This document shows, piece by piece, positions 24,670 to 36,605 of a stretch of DNA of 64,000 nt. How positions within the stretch are numbered: the first letter of the stretch is position 1; the number at the start of each line of letters is the position of its first letter. The position numbers and the translations under genes were made by a program. This DNA comes from Saururus chinensis (Eukaryota > Streptophyta > Magnoliopsida > Piperales > Saururaceae), in NCBI GenBank assembly GCA_035235625.1, contig CP141144.1, positions 19,279,014 to 19,343,013 of the forward strand, read 5' to 3'. Under the pieces are notes generated by a model. It had not been told where the DNA came from, searched no databases, and was given only the letters and a program-made list of their open reading frames with translations.

Positions 24670-26580
24670 AGCGTGGCGATGAGGGTGGAGAACCATGTAT
24701 TAAGAAACTTAGTTATATTATAACAATTTAGAGCTATACATACCATATACCTTTACTATTGAAATTGCCTTCATATATGTAGTAATTAACTCTATTGAAA
24801 AAGTCAAATGTACAATCAACATGATCGTATTTAATTAATATTTAAGGTATAAGAAAATTAAGCTTAAGAGTAGTTATTGAAAAACAAAAAAGATGCCCTT
24901 TATATATATAGGGGTGCCAACGGTATCTGTTCTACCATATGTACCATACCATTAAGAAGTTAAATGGTATACTTAAATTTATTCAACAGGCGAATAAGAA
25001 GATAATTTTATCCAATCGTTATCTAAATGGAAGATAATGGAAAAAGTTTTTCCATACCGATTTATCTGTTACCCGTTTGTCATATTTAAAAATCATACAT
25101 ATATTATATCCATTAGTCTTAAATGGTTTAATTTGAAAAGAGATTGGCTTATGGTCTTTTACAATAATTTTCATGTCATAATTCGCCACTGTGATTTACT
25201 CAAACAGAAGATATCATTCAAATCCTAAACATTTGTTGAATTAATTTAACTATTTACAACCATTCATTATAATTGTTACAAGCGGTTACTTGGAAGATAA
25301 TTTGCTCTTTCTAGCATTTCATGTCTAATTGCATTTTTTTATAAAAAAATATCTATTTGTAATTTACATTTTATATTCTCATAAACTTACTTCACTTTGA
25401 TCTTTCCCATTTGGTTGCTTTGTTTGATTTCTCTAGTCTCATTAGGTCAAGGTTCATCTTTTATTATATGTGCTAAAATTTTAACTAGCTACACACACTT
25501 GCTACAAAATATTTTCGCAACTCTTAGGCTAGTTTCGATTCTATTTTAATAACTCAACCACATAAGTATTTTTCTATTTTTGATAATTAAACTTATTGCG
25601 TGTTTGTTTATGCAAGAAAATGATTGGTGGGTTTGGAATAATATTATTGTGTTAGCTCTATTGTGCTCAAGACTATTACAAGCTGGCTCAAATCAAAGCT
25701 TAAACTTGGGCTAAAAGTACAAAACTCTTACTTGGCCCATCTCGAATGGGCTTAGTTTGAGTATTAGATGGCTTAACTTTTTATGAGTAGTGTAGGTGGT
25801 TTATTTTGAGATTTGATATATGTTAGTTGGAATTATGATTATGTTACAAACCATGCTTATATTTAAGATTGTAAAATTTAGAATGATGATTTACTTATTG
25901 AAATAGATTGAAATCAACAAGTTTTGAATTATCAAATAGGTTTACGTGAAATTTTGAATATGTTTAAATGAATTTTTTTCTAAAATATGAGGGGATTATT
26001 TTAAAATTTGTAGGTGATAATGTTATCATCTAGTCAACCTAGCTCAGCCACTAATCCCGGTTAGGGTCCAGGCTGGGTTTTAAAATATTTATTCAAAGAG
26101 ACATTAATGGGTGATGCACATCACTGTATATGGTCTCATTCTTGCCTATAAGGCTATGATAAGGTAATTGTCATTATTCTCATATTTGGGATTATTTTGA
26201 AATGGGTAATGGATAGATATTTTGGAGTTGGGCTCATATAATAGAAAAGAATTATTAGCAAATAAATAGTTTTATTAGGTATATGTCTAATATATGTGTC
26301 GATTTATGTTTCATGTTTAATGCTTAAAATTTATTTGTAACAACAATAATAATTATGTTAATTTTTTACCTTAGTAATATCTGATTAAGTTAATAAAAAA
26401 TATTTACTTAACCTTTTTGACTAATTTTAAAATATAATAAATAATTATTATTCGATTAACTGGTCGATTATTAGTGAAAAGAATATATAATTATGAAAAT
26501 ATTTATACCGTTTACTTAATATAATGGTTATGAATAAAGATTTAAAAAATAATTATAATAATAGAATAGGCTATACCATA
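24670..26580. other. AT-rich intergenic DNA, no feature recognised
   Basis: No convincing coding sequence, LTR terminus or inverted repeat was seen in this stretch. Confidence 0.5.
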
Positions 26581-26591
26581 ACAGTATTGTT

Positions 26592-26596
26592 CCATT

Positions 26597-26642
<46 letters not shown>
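26592..26642. repeat. (AT)n microsatellite
   Basis: About 25 AT dinucleotides in a row, followed by GTATGTATGTATATA. Confidence 0.97.
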
Positions 26643-26654
<12 letters not shown>

Positions 26655-26963
26655 ATAAACCTTAGAATACACGTAGGTTGATGTGTATTCTAAAACTATA
26701 ATCACATGTTTACACAGCCAACTTGTTGTACTCAAAATATAACTTCACAAGACATATAGATCAAGTAAGGTCATCAAGGTAATAATTTGTTCCCATTTTG
26801 ACGAGAACACAAAAAAATAGCTTACCACATGAGCATCTTTGTTGATTTTGTAGATAAAACCATAAGCATCCTGGTCCGCACTAAAATGAAACTTGTTTAT
26901 TGCCCAAAAAATGATGAAAACGAACCTGAAACTTGTCATTTACATTTAATAATGGACCATCCT

Positions 26964-27041
26964 ACTATACCAATCGACATAGCCATGACAAATGAGGTGG
27001 TGACTATACCAATCGACATAGCCATGACAAATGAGGTGGTG
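26964..27041. repeat. Perfect 39-bp tandem duplication
   Basis: The unit beginning ACTATACCAATCGACATAGC at 26964 repeats at 27003 without change. 39 is a multiple of three, so it keeps an open plus-strand frame (26829-27149), but the peptide resembles nothing I know. Confidence 0.9.
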
Positions 27042-27462
27042 CTCACTGTCTCGTTATCAACCCCACCAACTTGTAAAAAAAGCCATCCACCCCCGAAAGT
27101 ACGAAGTTTCATGTTTTTAAAATTGATGGTACACATTAGCGCACTTTAGCGCTAGTGATATTAATATTACGTGCTAACGTTAAGCCGTTGATCTCATGGA
27201 TAAGCAACCCTCGAGTAAGGTGAGCATTAAAATTCTTCCCACAAAGTATAATACTATTAGTCAAACATCTTTAAACAAAAATAAAGATTAAACGCATCAT
27301 TGATCTTTATCTGTTCATCATCATAATTTCGGCGATTACTCATAGTGGTGTCTATAATTAGCCATCTTCTTTTTCTTTCCTTTTTATATCCATAATTAGC
27401 CATCTTCAACATTACTATATTATGATTATGTAATATTTTCGTTCTCGTCACTTGATGAACAT

Positions 27463-27930
27463 TTATATAAGAAACAGCACATGCAACTGCTCAACTTGAA
27501 ACACTTGAGATTGAACTTGTTCCCACCCAAGGTCAATAGGTCTCAGTTCTCCTGAGAAGGGCTGTGATTCATGCATCTTACTCCAAGAAGGGTAGCTCTT
27601 GGAGGCTGCTGGAGTAGTAGACGAGAGTCTTTGTGGGCCTCGCCGCGAAGGCGCCATGGCAACCATGCCGGTGGGACAGTCCGATTGGGGAACAGAAGGA
27701 AGAGGATGCGAAGCCTCAGGATCAATGCGCGCCGGCGGTGCATCAGGTTGAGATTGGCCTTGCTGCTCCTGCTCCGGAGGTTGAAGAAGTCCATCATTGA
27801 GAAAGCTTCCAATGGGCACTTGATTGGATCTTGTTACTGCTCGTCTTTGCCTTTTGTCTACCCTCTCTCATTTTCTTGAATTTGTTCATATTTCCTTCTT
27901 CCCCCTCGGGCATAAATCTAAACAAGCATA
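27463..27930 (-). other. GC-rich island with coding-like composition, identity unknown
   Basis: A block of about 350-450 bp is clearly richer in G+C than the AT-rich DNA on both sides. On the minus strand an open frame covers 27819-27463 and a second starts at about 27915 (a lysine/arginine-rich peptide beginning MPEGEEGNMNKFKKMREG). Neither shows a domain that I can name. It could be a captured or broken exon, a transposon coding remnant or chance. No splice structure was established. Confidence 0.25.
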
Positions 27931-27999
27931 GGCAAGATGTCTAATAACCCAAGTGTGAAGTGTGATTTAGTGAATGTTATTGTCTGGTCTACCTTGGTT

Positions 28000-28690
28000 T
28001 TCAATTTCGCGTTGATGCAATATTAGTTATACTATTTTTTCTCACTGATGTGCTTCCTACTTTCAGACACTCACTACTTGCTGGGAGCGTAGCTAAGCAA
28101 AAGAATTTTTATGTCATAGAGACAGAGTTAAGTGACTAAAATGAACCAGCTAGTAATCATGTTCTGCATATTGTTGAAAATGGCCACAACTTAGAGCCTG
28201 AGACCATAAGAAAATCTACGGAGTTTTGATTTCCTTTCATCATTCGATAGCAGCTCGTATCAAGTCATTTCCTAACAAATTAAATTCTAACAGAGGTTTG
28301 GTTTGAATTTTTTAGTAAAAAACCAATTGATAACATCTCAACTCCATTTGTTGATGGCATCTCATATCGAGTACAATTGTCTATTATAAAGTTCCTTTCT
28401 AGTAACATATTGAAGTTATTCGTTATGTCATATTCTTTAAGTTGTTAGTTGAATCAGATTTTCAACTCCTTGTTTCAATAGTTAATGAATATTTTCGTGT
28501 GCCTTGGTCACTGCATCATATTGTGGATAACATTTTAAAATTTATGCTTCTTTATCTAATTAAAATCAAATATACTAGTAGAAGCATATGTACGTAATAC
28601 ACATGCTGCACTCCATAGATTTAGAGCCTTATATAATTACCATATACAAATTGATCTTCAAGTTTAATTAACTTACCCGATCCATAAATA
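28000..28690. other. AT-rich intergenic DNA, no feature recognised
   Basis: No coding sequence or repeat structure was noticed. Confidence 0.45.
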
Positions 28691-28699
28691 ATATTCTTG

Positions 28700-29130
28700 G
28701 CGTATTGGGGATAATTTAGGACTTCCATGACAAAAAATGTGGTCTCCTTTTCAGTTTAATAATAGTATATATTAGGGGTAATTTAATATTTTTATGATAA
28801 AAATCTTTGCCCCCCGTTCTTTTGTGACAAAAATATTGGCCCCCTTTTTACTTTAATAATTAATAGTAAAGATTAGGGGTAATTTAAGACTTCTATAGCA
28901 AAAATCTCTACCTCACTTCTCATTTTAATAAGTTCTAAACAAATTATGACTATGAAACTTAAAATTATATGTATTGGAGAAATTATAGTAATAGTTTAGG
29001 TTTCTTGAACTTTAAATTAATTAAGAGTTTCTTTGAAAGGGTAATATGGGTATAGCATAGCAAAAATCCCCACCCCCTTCGCACTTTAATAATAGTATAG
29101 ATTTATAGGGAATCTAACATATTAGCATAT
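28700..29130. repeat. Degenerate tandem repeat of about 70-100 bp, about four copies
   Basis: Units contain GGGGTAATTTAA, then a GCAAAAATCT or GACAAAAAT phrase, a C-rich CCCC run, then CTTTTAATAATAGTATA. Unit starts are near 28707, 28774, 28875 and 29040. Non-coding. Confidence 0.65.
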
Positions 29131-30758
29131 TTTATGGCCAAACTGTTGCACAACTCAAAATTCTAGCATTTATCCTCCCTTGCCTGACCAAGGGGATTTC
29201 TAACTTTGATGGTTTTGGAAAACAAAAAATGTTTGGATGGCTTGAATCTTCTCTTCTAAGCATTTGTTTATCAATTTATATTTTGTACCACAGGGGGGAC
29301 AGTTGAGTTGGCATGTACAAATAACAAATAAAAAAGCAGATGTTCCCTTGGATTTTAGTCATTTGGGTCTTCTATAGCTTGGAGAAGGAATAGTACATTT
29401 GTCCAAATAAATGTATGTATTCTTACCGCAGAAGCCAGAATATGAGAATCAACTATTGGCTCTAATCCAAAGTTGGCCTCGTGTTGAGCGTGACAACCTA
29501 TAAATGAAAAGGAAAATGATATTCATACTCTATTTTTTCTACATCATATGCTTTACGCCACCTTTGATTGGTTAAGGAAAGTGGATCTCACCCAACAACA
29601 TGAGATTAACTTTTCTCCATCCAATTATAAGTAGTATAAGGCCTATAGGTGTAGACAAAGTGGCGTAAGAATATCACTATCCCAATGAAAACACTTTAGG
29701 CTTACATATAGCCTTGGCAATCCAATCAAGGTAATTATTATATTAATCTCCTCCTTTGATTTGAGGAGAAATTTTATAATATTTTTAACTATCAATTTTA
29801 TTGAGTAACTTGGTAACAATCTTTTAAAAAGTAGTAAATTTATAAAAACTACCATTCACTTTTCTAAAGGACAAAATTACTTCTACGGTTCACTTTCCCC
29901 TATCAGGTTTAGTTTAATATTAAAAATATCTCACCTTTCTTCTCCAAAGTTTCAGCAACATGTGCGATGCTGCTTGTGACATCATAATTTTTCAAGTTTC
30001 AGCTGCATGGGAGATTGTAAATTTGATCCTTAAACCTTTTGAGGATAATAACTCCTCATATACAAAAATTAGGTAGAAAGAGCTTCGTAATGCTACTAAG
30101 AAAGCGCAAAACTAAGTTCATATGAGAAATATATTATTGTTTGAAGTTGAACACAATTTACGAATTTTGTTTACCTATATTGATGTAAATTGATCGATTT
30201 TTACGAACCTAAAATAAATTATAAAACTTAGTTTAGAGAAGCCTTATTAGGCTGCTAATCAAGGTTGATTAGGACCAAATTTCATAGGTGATTAAGAAGC
30301 TCAATCATTATAAATACCAATCTAGGGTGCTCTTTGGGGGATCTTTAGAGAGTATACATGAAAGAAGGGGAGGCTGGAAAAGATGGTGTTTTCGGAAAAT
30401 GGAAAGGAGAATGGGGTGGGATTAGCAAGGAGGAGGAGTGTAATTATGAAGAATACGTCATTGGAGAGGTAAGAAGTCGAGCCAAAAGTTACTTTTATTA
30501 CATGACTAGGATGACAACTTCCTAGTTACTAAATAGGCTAATGTGTAAAAATGCATGATTTAGATTTAGTTAAAAAATATAGAGGATTTGGGGAGTTGAT
30601 TGGTAAACACTGCCAGTGGCACCAATAGTGGAACCCACAACAAAGCCTATGGTGCTGGTGAATCAAAGAGTAGACGAGGAAAAGTACTGTCAAGTGGAGT
30701 CCAGTGTCAACCGAATCAATTGAAGTTATCCCACCCATCTACTTTCGATTGTTGGGCT
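29131..30758. other. AT-rich intergenic DNA, no gene recognised
   Basis: No recognisable gene. A GA-rich patch lies at 30355-30475. The hAT element begins just to the right. Confidence 0.4.
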
Positions 30759-30766
30759 ACTCAAAC

Positions 30767-33676
30767 TAGGGGTGGCCATAGTGCAGGCCTGGCCAGGGCC
30801 AATCCCTAAGTCTAAGAGTCGTCGGGCAAATATCATTTGGGGGCTTAGCCCGGCATATTTTTTTTAAATAAATTTGAAAGGAGGGGGAATTGCAAAATTG
30901 TCATCCCCTTCAAAGAGATAATTTTAACAATCAAATAATGGTCATTTTCAAGGGTAGGAGAGGTAACCATTATATTTGAAAATCTATAAATAGAGGGAAG
31001 TGTAACCTTCTCTTTACCCTTTCCTCTACTATCTAAGACTCTCTTTCTCCTCTCCTCTTATACTCTCAAGTCTCAAGAACTTAATTACTTTAATTTTTAT
31101 TTTTAATTAAAATTTAAAATTAAGTTATCATACTCTCAAGCTTCAAGATTCAAGAATCAAGTTCTCAATTCTCAAGCTTTCTCCTCCTCCATCAGGTGGG
31201 AAACTGGGAACTCAAGTCTCAACTCTTAAACATCAAGGTAAGTAAATTTGATTTAATAATTTAATTTTTAGTTTAATTTGTCTCCTTTTTTTTCTTGGTA
31301 CATTTTTTCCTGTTTTAAAGAATATGGCATTCCACTCAACCAACAATACCTCCTCCTCCTTGGTCGCCCCCCTAAGTTCAAACACCAATTTTCCTATAGG
31401 AGGAATTCTCGGCATAGAAGAATTAGACTACGAAAGAATTCCACCAATGCCTCTGACTGTGGGAGAGAAAAAAAACGGCACCCCTCCATGGTGTAGAACC
31501 ATATGAAAAAAATTAAGGTGGACAACCATAACAATCTTGGCAAGTTCTTCCAAAAAACCAAATGTAACTATTGTAAGAGTTTTCTAATTGTGGGAACCGG
31601 GGGAGGAGGCCAAACATCTTCTCCCACATGCTAGATCATTCTTGGCTAAGCATGGACCGAAGGACCCCAAACAAGCACAATTAAGTGCCATGAGCACCTC
31701 TTCTACCTTTATTAGTACTTTTACTTTTAATCAAGATACAAATTTGAAGGAGTTTGTGAAGTGCGTTGTGCGCACCGAGCACTTTTTCTCCTTCACTGAT
31801 GATTCGAAGTTTGAGACATACGACCTTCAACAAAATTTTGCGCAACACTTCGAAGAGAAATATTTTCAAGCTACACAAGGAGTACAAGGTAGAGCTTAAA
31901 AAAATCCTATAAACAATTCTAAGTAAGATTTCTTTAACTCCTGATATTTGGACTAGTATCCATTGGCCATACATGTGGTACCACTCATTTTATGGATGAA
32001 ACATGGAAATTAAATAATAGAATAATAAATTTAACATTCTAGAATATCCTCATTGCACTTCAATTATTAAAAAAATTTAGATGTATGTTTTAAATGAATA
32101 CTCAATAAAAGATAAAATTATGTCTATTACTTTAGATAATGTCTCTGATAATAATTTAGCGGTAGAACTTTTAGACTCATTGTGATCACATTGGTGCAAT
32201 AGAATCAAGTATATTTCATATTAGATGTTCACGTCACATGATAAATTTATTTGTTCAAGATGGTTTAAATGTAGTTAAACCTCATATTCAATTAAACAAA
32301 AAATTGTTTGTTACATATCACCTCTTCACCCTCTAGATTACAAGAATTTAAAGACTTGTGTAGATTGCATGGTAAGCAATATATAAAATTTCAAGTAATT
32401 GTTCATCATAGGTGGAATAGCACATATTCAATATTAAACACTTGTGAAGGATTTAGAAAGTTTAATTATATGTTGGGATACAGAAAAGTTACCTCATCTT
32501 GGACTTAATGAAGGTCATTTTGTCATATCTATTTGTTTGATGCATTTTCTATATTTATTTTATAATATTACTAAAGATTTATCTAGAGTTTACCATCCTA
32601 CTTCTTGTTCAAATCTAAACCACATGTATGATATAACTTATGAATTTGCACTAGATAGAGATAATGAAATATTTGCATATCTTGTACAGGAATGAAAACA
32701 AAATTTAATAAATATTACTCTCCTATCCACTTAATTTATTGTTTAGGGGTTGAAATGGATACTAGGGTAAGATTAAAAGGTATATAAATTTTATTAGATG
32801 GTATACAGGAAAAAATGAGTCCCTATGTCAATGAAAATGATACTCCATATAAAACTATATAAACTACTTTGTATTCTTTATATAATATATATGCAATAAC
32901 TCATGGATCAAGATGAATTCAATCAACTTCTTCTTCTTCTACTTCTATGCATCTTCTAAGCAAAACTAAGTCTTGGATGTTACTTCAAAATAAAAAATAA
33001 AAATTTAGTTCTAATACTAATAAATTAGCTAACTATTTACAAACTGATTTGAGCCTCATTTTATCCGAAGAATAACTTAGTAATATAAATGTTTTAATTT
33101 AGTGGAAGACATATGGAAAGAACTATCCCGTGTTGTCTGCTTGACTCGTAATTTACTAACCCACCCAGCCCCTCCCCTCGATGTCTACAATAACATCGAA
33201 ATATGCTTTTAGTGCAGGAGGTAGGGCCTTGAACGATAAGCGAAGTCGACTAACGCTTGATGTGGTGGAGCCATTCATTTGCCTAAAGGATTAGTTGGGC
33301 GTAGAAGAAAGGGCACAAGCTCCAAATTTTGAAGAGGAAATTAGAGAAAATTTAGAAAACTTCACAATCAATAATTAGCTAATAATGTAATTTTTATATA
33401 TTTTTATATTTAAGGTTTTAGATTATAATTGTAAATGAGAGATAGATAAGTGGGTGCCAACCTCGTTGGGATGTACATTCTATAGTGATTCAAATCTAAT
33501 ATTCACTTTGTAAGTAATAATTCCATTGTATAAGTATATAAATTTTTTATTAAATATTTTTTAGAATTTTTTTTATTTATTTTAAAGGTTTCTTCTAAAA
33601 AAAATATAAGGCGAGAGGCACGGCCCCCCTTCTCTCCCACCTTAGCCCTCTGCACCCTATGAGGGGGCCACCTCTA
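30767..33676 (+). mobile_element. hAT DNA transposon, 2.9 kb, inactive
   Basis: Terminal inverted repeats start TAGGGGTGGCC on the left and, inverted, TAGAGGTGGCC on the right. Flanks ACTCAAAC (30759-30766) and ACTCAAAT (33677-33684) form an 8-bp target duplication with one mismatch, the hAT hallmark. A TATA-like CTATAAATAGAGG lies at about 30987. A possible 5' leader intron runs from a GTAAGT at about 31231 to an acceptor ending TTTTAAAG at about 31320. The transposase gene inside is decayed. Confidence 0.9.
31324..33380 (+). pseudogene. hAT-family transposase with BED zinc finger, decayed
   Basis: It would cut and rejoin hAT ends in the nucleus if intact. An N-terminal start at 31324 (MAFHSTNNTSSS) precedes a BED-type zinc finger: CNYCKSF at about 31563, then HLLPHARSF at about 31613 in another frame. 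Mid-region motifs follow: TPDIWTS (about 31939), LDNVSDNNLAVELLDS (about 32138) and RWNSTYSILNTCEGFRK (about 32410). The C-terminal dimerisation region includes YAFSAGGRALNDKRSRLT (about 33195-33250), close to the SAFSxGGRxL block of plant hAT transposases. At least ten stops and several frame changes interrupt it, so it is not functional. Order and spacing match ZBED/Ac-type plant transposases. Confidence 0.88.
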
Positions 33677-33877
33677 ACTCAAATAGAGTCACAACCAGTG
33701 TTTTAAAAATCGGACCTGACTGGCCATTTTTGTAATGCACCCGATCCGAGCCGGGCCCACAAAATCACTAATAGAAAATTTCTTTCCTTAAGCCAGGAAT
33801 CATCGTCAGTGTGCAAGAGGTACAACATTCGTCTACGCACTACAGACCTTCAAGGCTTCCCATACATAGACTTAGGT

Positions 33878-35635
33878 TGTAACAGACACAAACACACAAC
33901 GAAGCTTCATAGTTCGTCGCGTGAAAAATAGAATAAAACATATATAATAATTAATTTGGATTGGGTCAACGTTACCTTGCCGTTGGTTGCCTACGTACAT
34001 ATTAGATATTATTCCAACACAATCAGATCCTAACGTAGTTCTACCTAATGGCTAATACATACAACAAGTGTCACAAAATCATATATGTTAATATACATAT
34101 ATACTAATATTTAGTTGGAGTTATACAAAAATTTGTCATATATCGGAGTCAAGCAAAAATTAATAAGTCAACAAAATCGTACATCTCGCTCTACCACAGA
34201 GCGGTATCAAAACCGCATACACACGTCTCGCTCTATCACTGAGCCGAGACTGAACACACATACACACTACATGTCTTGCTCTACCCTAGAGCAAGATGGA
34301 ACATAAAAATGTCACATCCAAGCATAGCAGGTTAGAGCACAAAGGATCATAGCATAACACACATCCTAATTTAGCACATGTAGCTCTATAACTTAAACGG
34401 GATGTTAGAAATACTTACTCCCCTCATGTTTCGTAAGGTAACGGTATTCGGAGTTGCTCATTCCTTCTTGGCATCCTCCCCTTAGGATCCAAAGGCAGTA
34501 GGCGAAGCTTCCTGTAGCCTCCATACGCTCCTCGTCTTGTACTGAAATACTGCATACAAACGTTCTCCTTGCGAGACTCTTCTCATTTTTTGTGCCAGTG
34601 GGCGGCAGACAGAACCTCCCCTGCTCAAGGATGTTCCTCACACATTGTGGCTCTTCGGTGGAAGACAGAGCCTCCCCTACTCTAGATTGCATCTCTAGTT
34701 GTGGCCCGGCAACTTTGGACAGAACCTCGTCTTGCTCCTGGCCCCATTTTCTTACTTCGTTGCTCGAGGATGACGGGCAAGGCCTTTCCTTGTCTCGAGG
34801 CATTTCCTCCTCATACAAATTGCCAACTCATAAAACGGACCCCTCCATCACGAAGAGCATACTCAATTTAGTCCAGAACGCCTCTTGGGTGGACTAAATT
34901 TGAGCTACGATGCTCAGAAACAGAGAAAAAGAAGATTGTTGGTGCTCGAGGACAACAGGCAGGACCTCTCCTTCTCTTGGGGCGTTTCCTCAACATACGG
35001 TCTCCAACTCAAAGAAAGGACCACTTCATTGCATAGAGCATGCTTGATTTACTTAAGAACGCCTCTTGAATGGCCATAATCAGACTTAGAAATGTCCGAA
35101 ATGGAGGAGAAGAATTGACTCAAAAACAAAATGAAATGGGGTATTTATAGACCCGAAACTGCGGCGCCGCGCCGCCATTTCTGGAGGGGCTGCAGTTTCG
35201 GTGGTGGCACCAGCTGAAACCATGTGGCTCGAGGCCATGTGTTACACTGGTCGCACCCGCGCCGTAGAAACGCGGTGCCCGCAGTAACGCGGGCTCGCAC
35301 CGTTTTTTCCTTTTCCTTTTTTTTTCTTCTTCTTTCTTCAAACACATGTATCTCCCTACCCCGGATTTGGATTCGCGCGTTCTTGGTACCGTTGGACTCA
35401 TATCAACGAGCCCTTTGATATTAACCCACTTAAAGCAATAAATTGTGCTCTTTCAAGGCCATAACTTCCGGTATTGACCTCCGTTTCGCCTGTTCTTTCA
35501 TTTGTTACACTCGTTTCTTCGATCTCTACTCAAATACAGAGGTTTCAACCTTTGAAACTATTTATAATTTATTAGAAAATGTACTAATTACCTCTAACCC
35601 CCTTGGTTACGTAATCGAAAAAGCGAGGTATTACA
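33878..35635 (-). repeat. Solo LTR of the outer-element family (1.76 kb)
   Basis: On the minus strand it starts TGTAATACCTCGC, followed by TCGATTACG as in the outer element's LTR, and ends TGTTACA. Internal blocks match too: 34010-34060 corresponds, inverted, to 14980-15080, and 34430-34490 to 14540-14620. There is no coding part. Flanks TAGGT and GTTTT do not match, so no target duplication is claimed. Diverged from the copy at 12940-15292 by well over 10% by eye. Confidence 0.72.
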
Positions 35636-35809
35636 GTTTTGACTAAGTTCAACCGGACCCATTATAAAAAACAGGCCGGTTCTATTTAATTTTTGGCTCG
35701 ATTTAACCTGGATGGGTCAGCAGAAGTTGGACGGTTCAACTGGTTACCCGGTGTTCCGGTCTGGTCCGGGTTCTAAAAAAAACCAAAGTGGCAATTTGGA
35801 GGCAGGGTG

Positions 35810-35980
35810 GTTGAGGATGGAGAAAGGGGGAAGAGGAGTGGGAAGGGTCAGGGTCGGGCTGCCAAGGAGGAGAGAGAGGGGAAGTCTGGTCCGGGGGGGG
35901 GGGGGAGAATTTGTCTGGTTTGTGAATTTGTGGTCAAGCCGTCGGGAGGAGAGGGAGAGGAAGGTGGAAGAGGGGAGATG
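35810..35980. repeat. G-rich low-complexity tract
   Basis: GGAGAGAGAGG and a run of twelve G near 35890 make frames open on both strands. Not read as coding. Confidence 0.7.
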
Positions 35981-36048
35981 AAGCAGAGCGACGATTTGGG
36001 GGCGGGGCAACTATGAGTGACTATGATTTGTGGTCGAGCTTAGCCGCA

Positions 36049-36605
36049 GGGGTGGAGAGGGAGCCATGGAGAGGAGCTCGGCCACTGGGGTGGAGAGGGA
36101 GCCATGGCAAGGAGATCAACCACCGGGGTGGAGAGAGAGCCATGGAGAGGAGATCAGCTGTCGGGGTGGAGAGGGAGATGTGGAGAGTTGCTTATTCCAC
36201 ATCCAATCTTTGTGCACTAGATTCACGAAGAACCTATCTTTACGAACTCTATCTATCTTCAAGGTTAGGATAGTGCCTTCTGAAAGTCCTTAAGGATCTA
36301 TATCATGAAGGTGCTTTGTGTTAATCAAACCAGTCAGACCTAAATCTAGAACACGTATTATACGCTCAGGTTGCACCCTCTGAACAGTGGCATGCACAAG
36401 TCTTCCTTTAGCTAGTGTCTCATCACTTTCCCTAGAAATCATTAAAAATACTTCATCTTGACTTGGTTCAGAATAAGGGGTACGGCCATCCTTAAACCCA
36501 TGCAACAGCCCCGGCCATCGGAGTGGAGAGGGAGCTTTAGAGAGGAGCTTGGCCGCCAGGGTGGAGTCGTGGCTACCGGTTGGGGTGGAGCCATAGAGAA
36601 GTGGT
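36049..36605. repeat. 38-bp GA-rich minisatellite, split by the SPT6 fragment
   Basis: Units beginning GGGGTGGAGAGGGAGCCATG start at 36049, 36087, 36125 and 36163, an exact 38-bp spacing. The array stops near 36186 and related units (GGAGTGGAGAGGGAGC, CAGGGTGGAG) resume at about 36520. The 320 bp in between has different composition and is the host-gene fragment. Confidence 0.85.
36186..36509 (-). pseudogene. SPT6: Captured fragment of the SPT6 transcription elongation factor gene
   Basis: The minus strand encodes about 107 codons in one frame. The first part, LLHGFKDGRTPYSEPSQDE, then an S1/OB-fold-like segment (ETLAKGRLVHATVQRVQ ... VLDLGLTGLI), and after one in-frame TAA at 36288-36290 the segment GLSEGTILTLKIDRVRKDRF. 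It matches, from memory, the region of plant SPT6 proteins (ELMHGFQDWR.PYKEPSQDEEF, then S1) just before the SH2 domains. SPT6 is a histone chaperone travelling with RNA polymerase II. Here only this piece is present, with no promoter, other domains or flanking exons, and it interrupts a minisatellite inside a transposon-like unit. A non-functional capture is the natural reading. A transcript from either strand cannot be excluded. Confidence 0.8.

Noticed and set aside
26592-26642. Long AT run as a possible replication or matrix element
   Set aside because: Simple (AT)n microsatellite. Nothing else supports a function.
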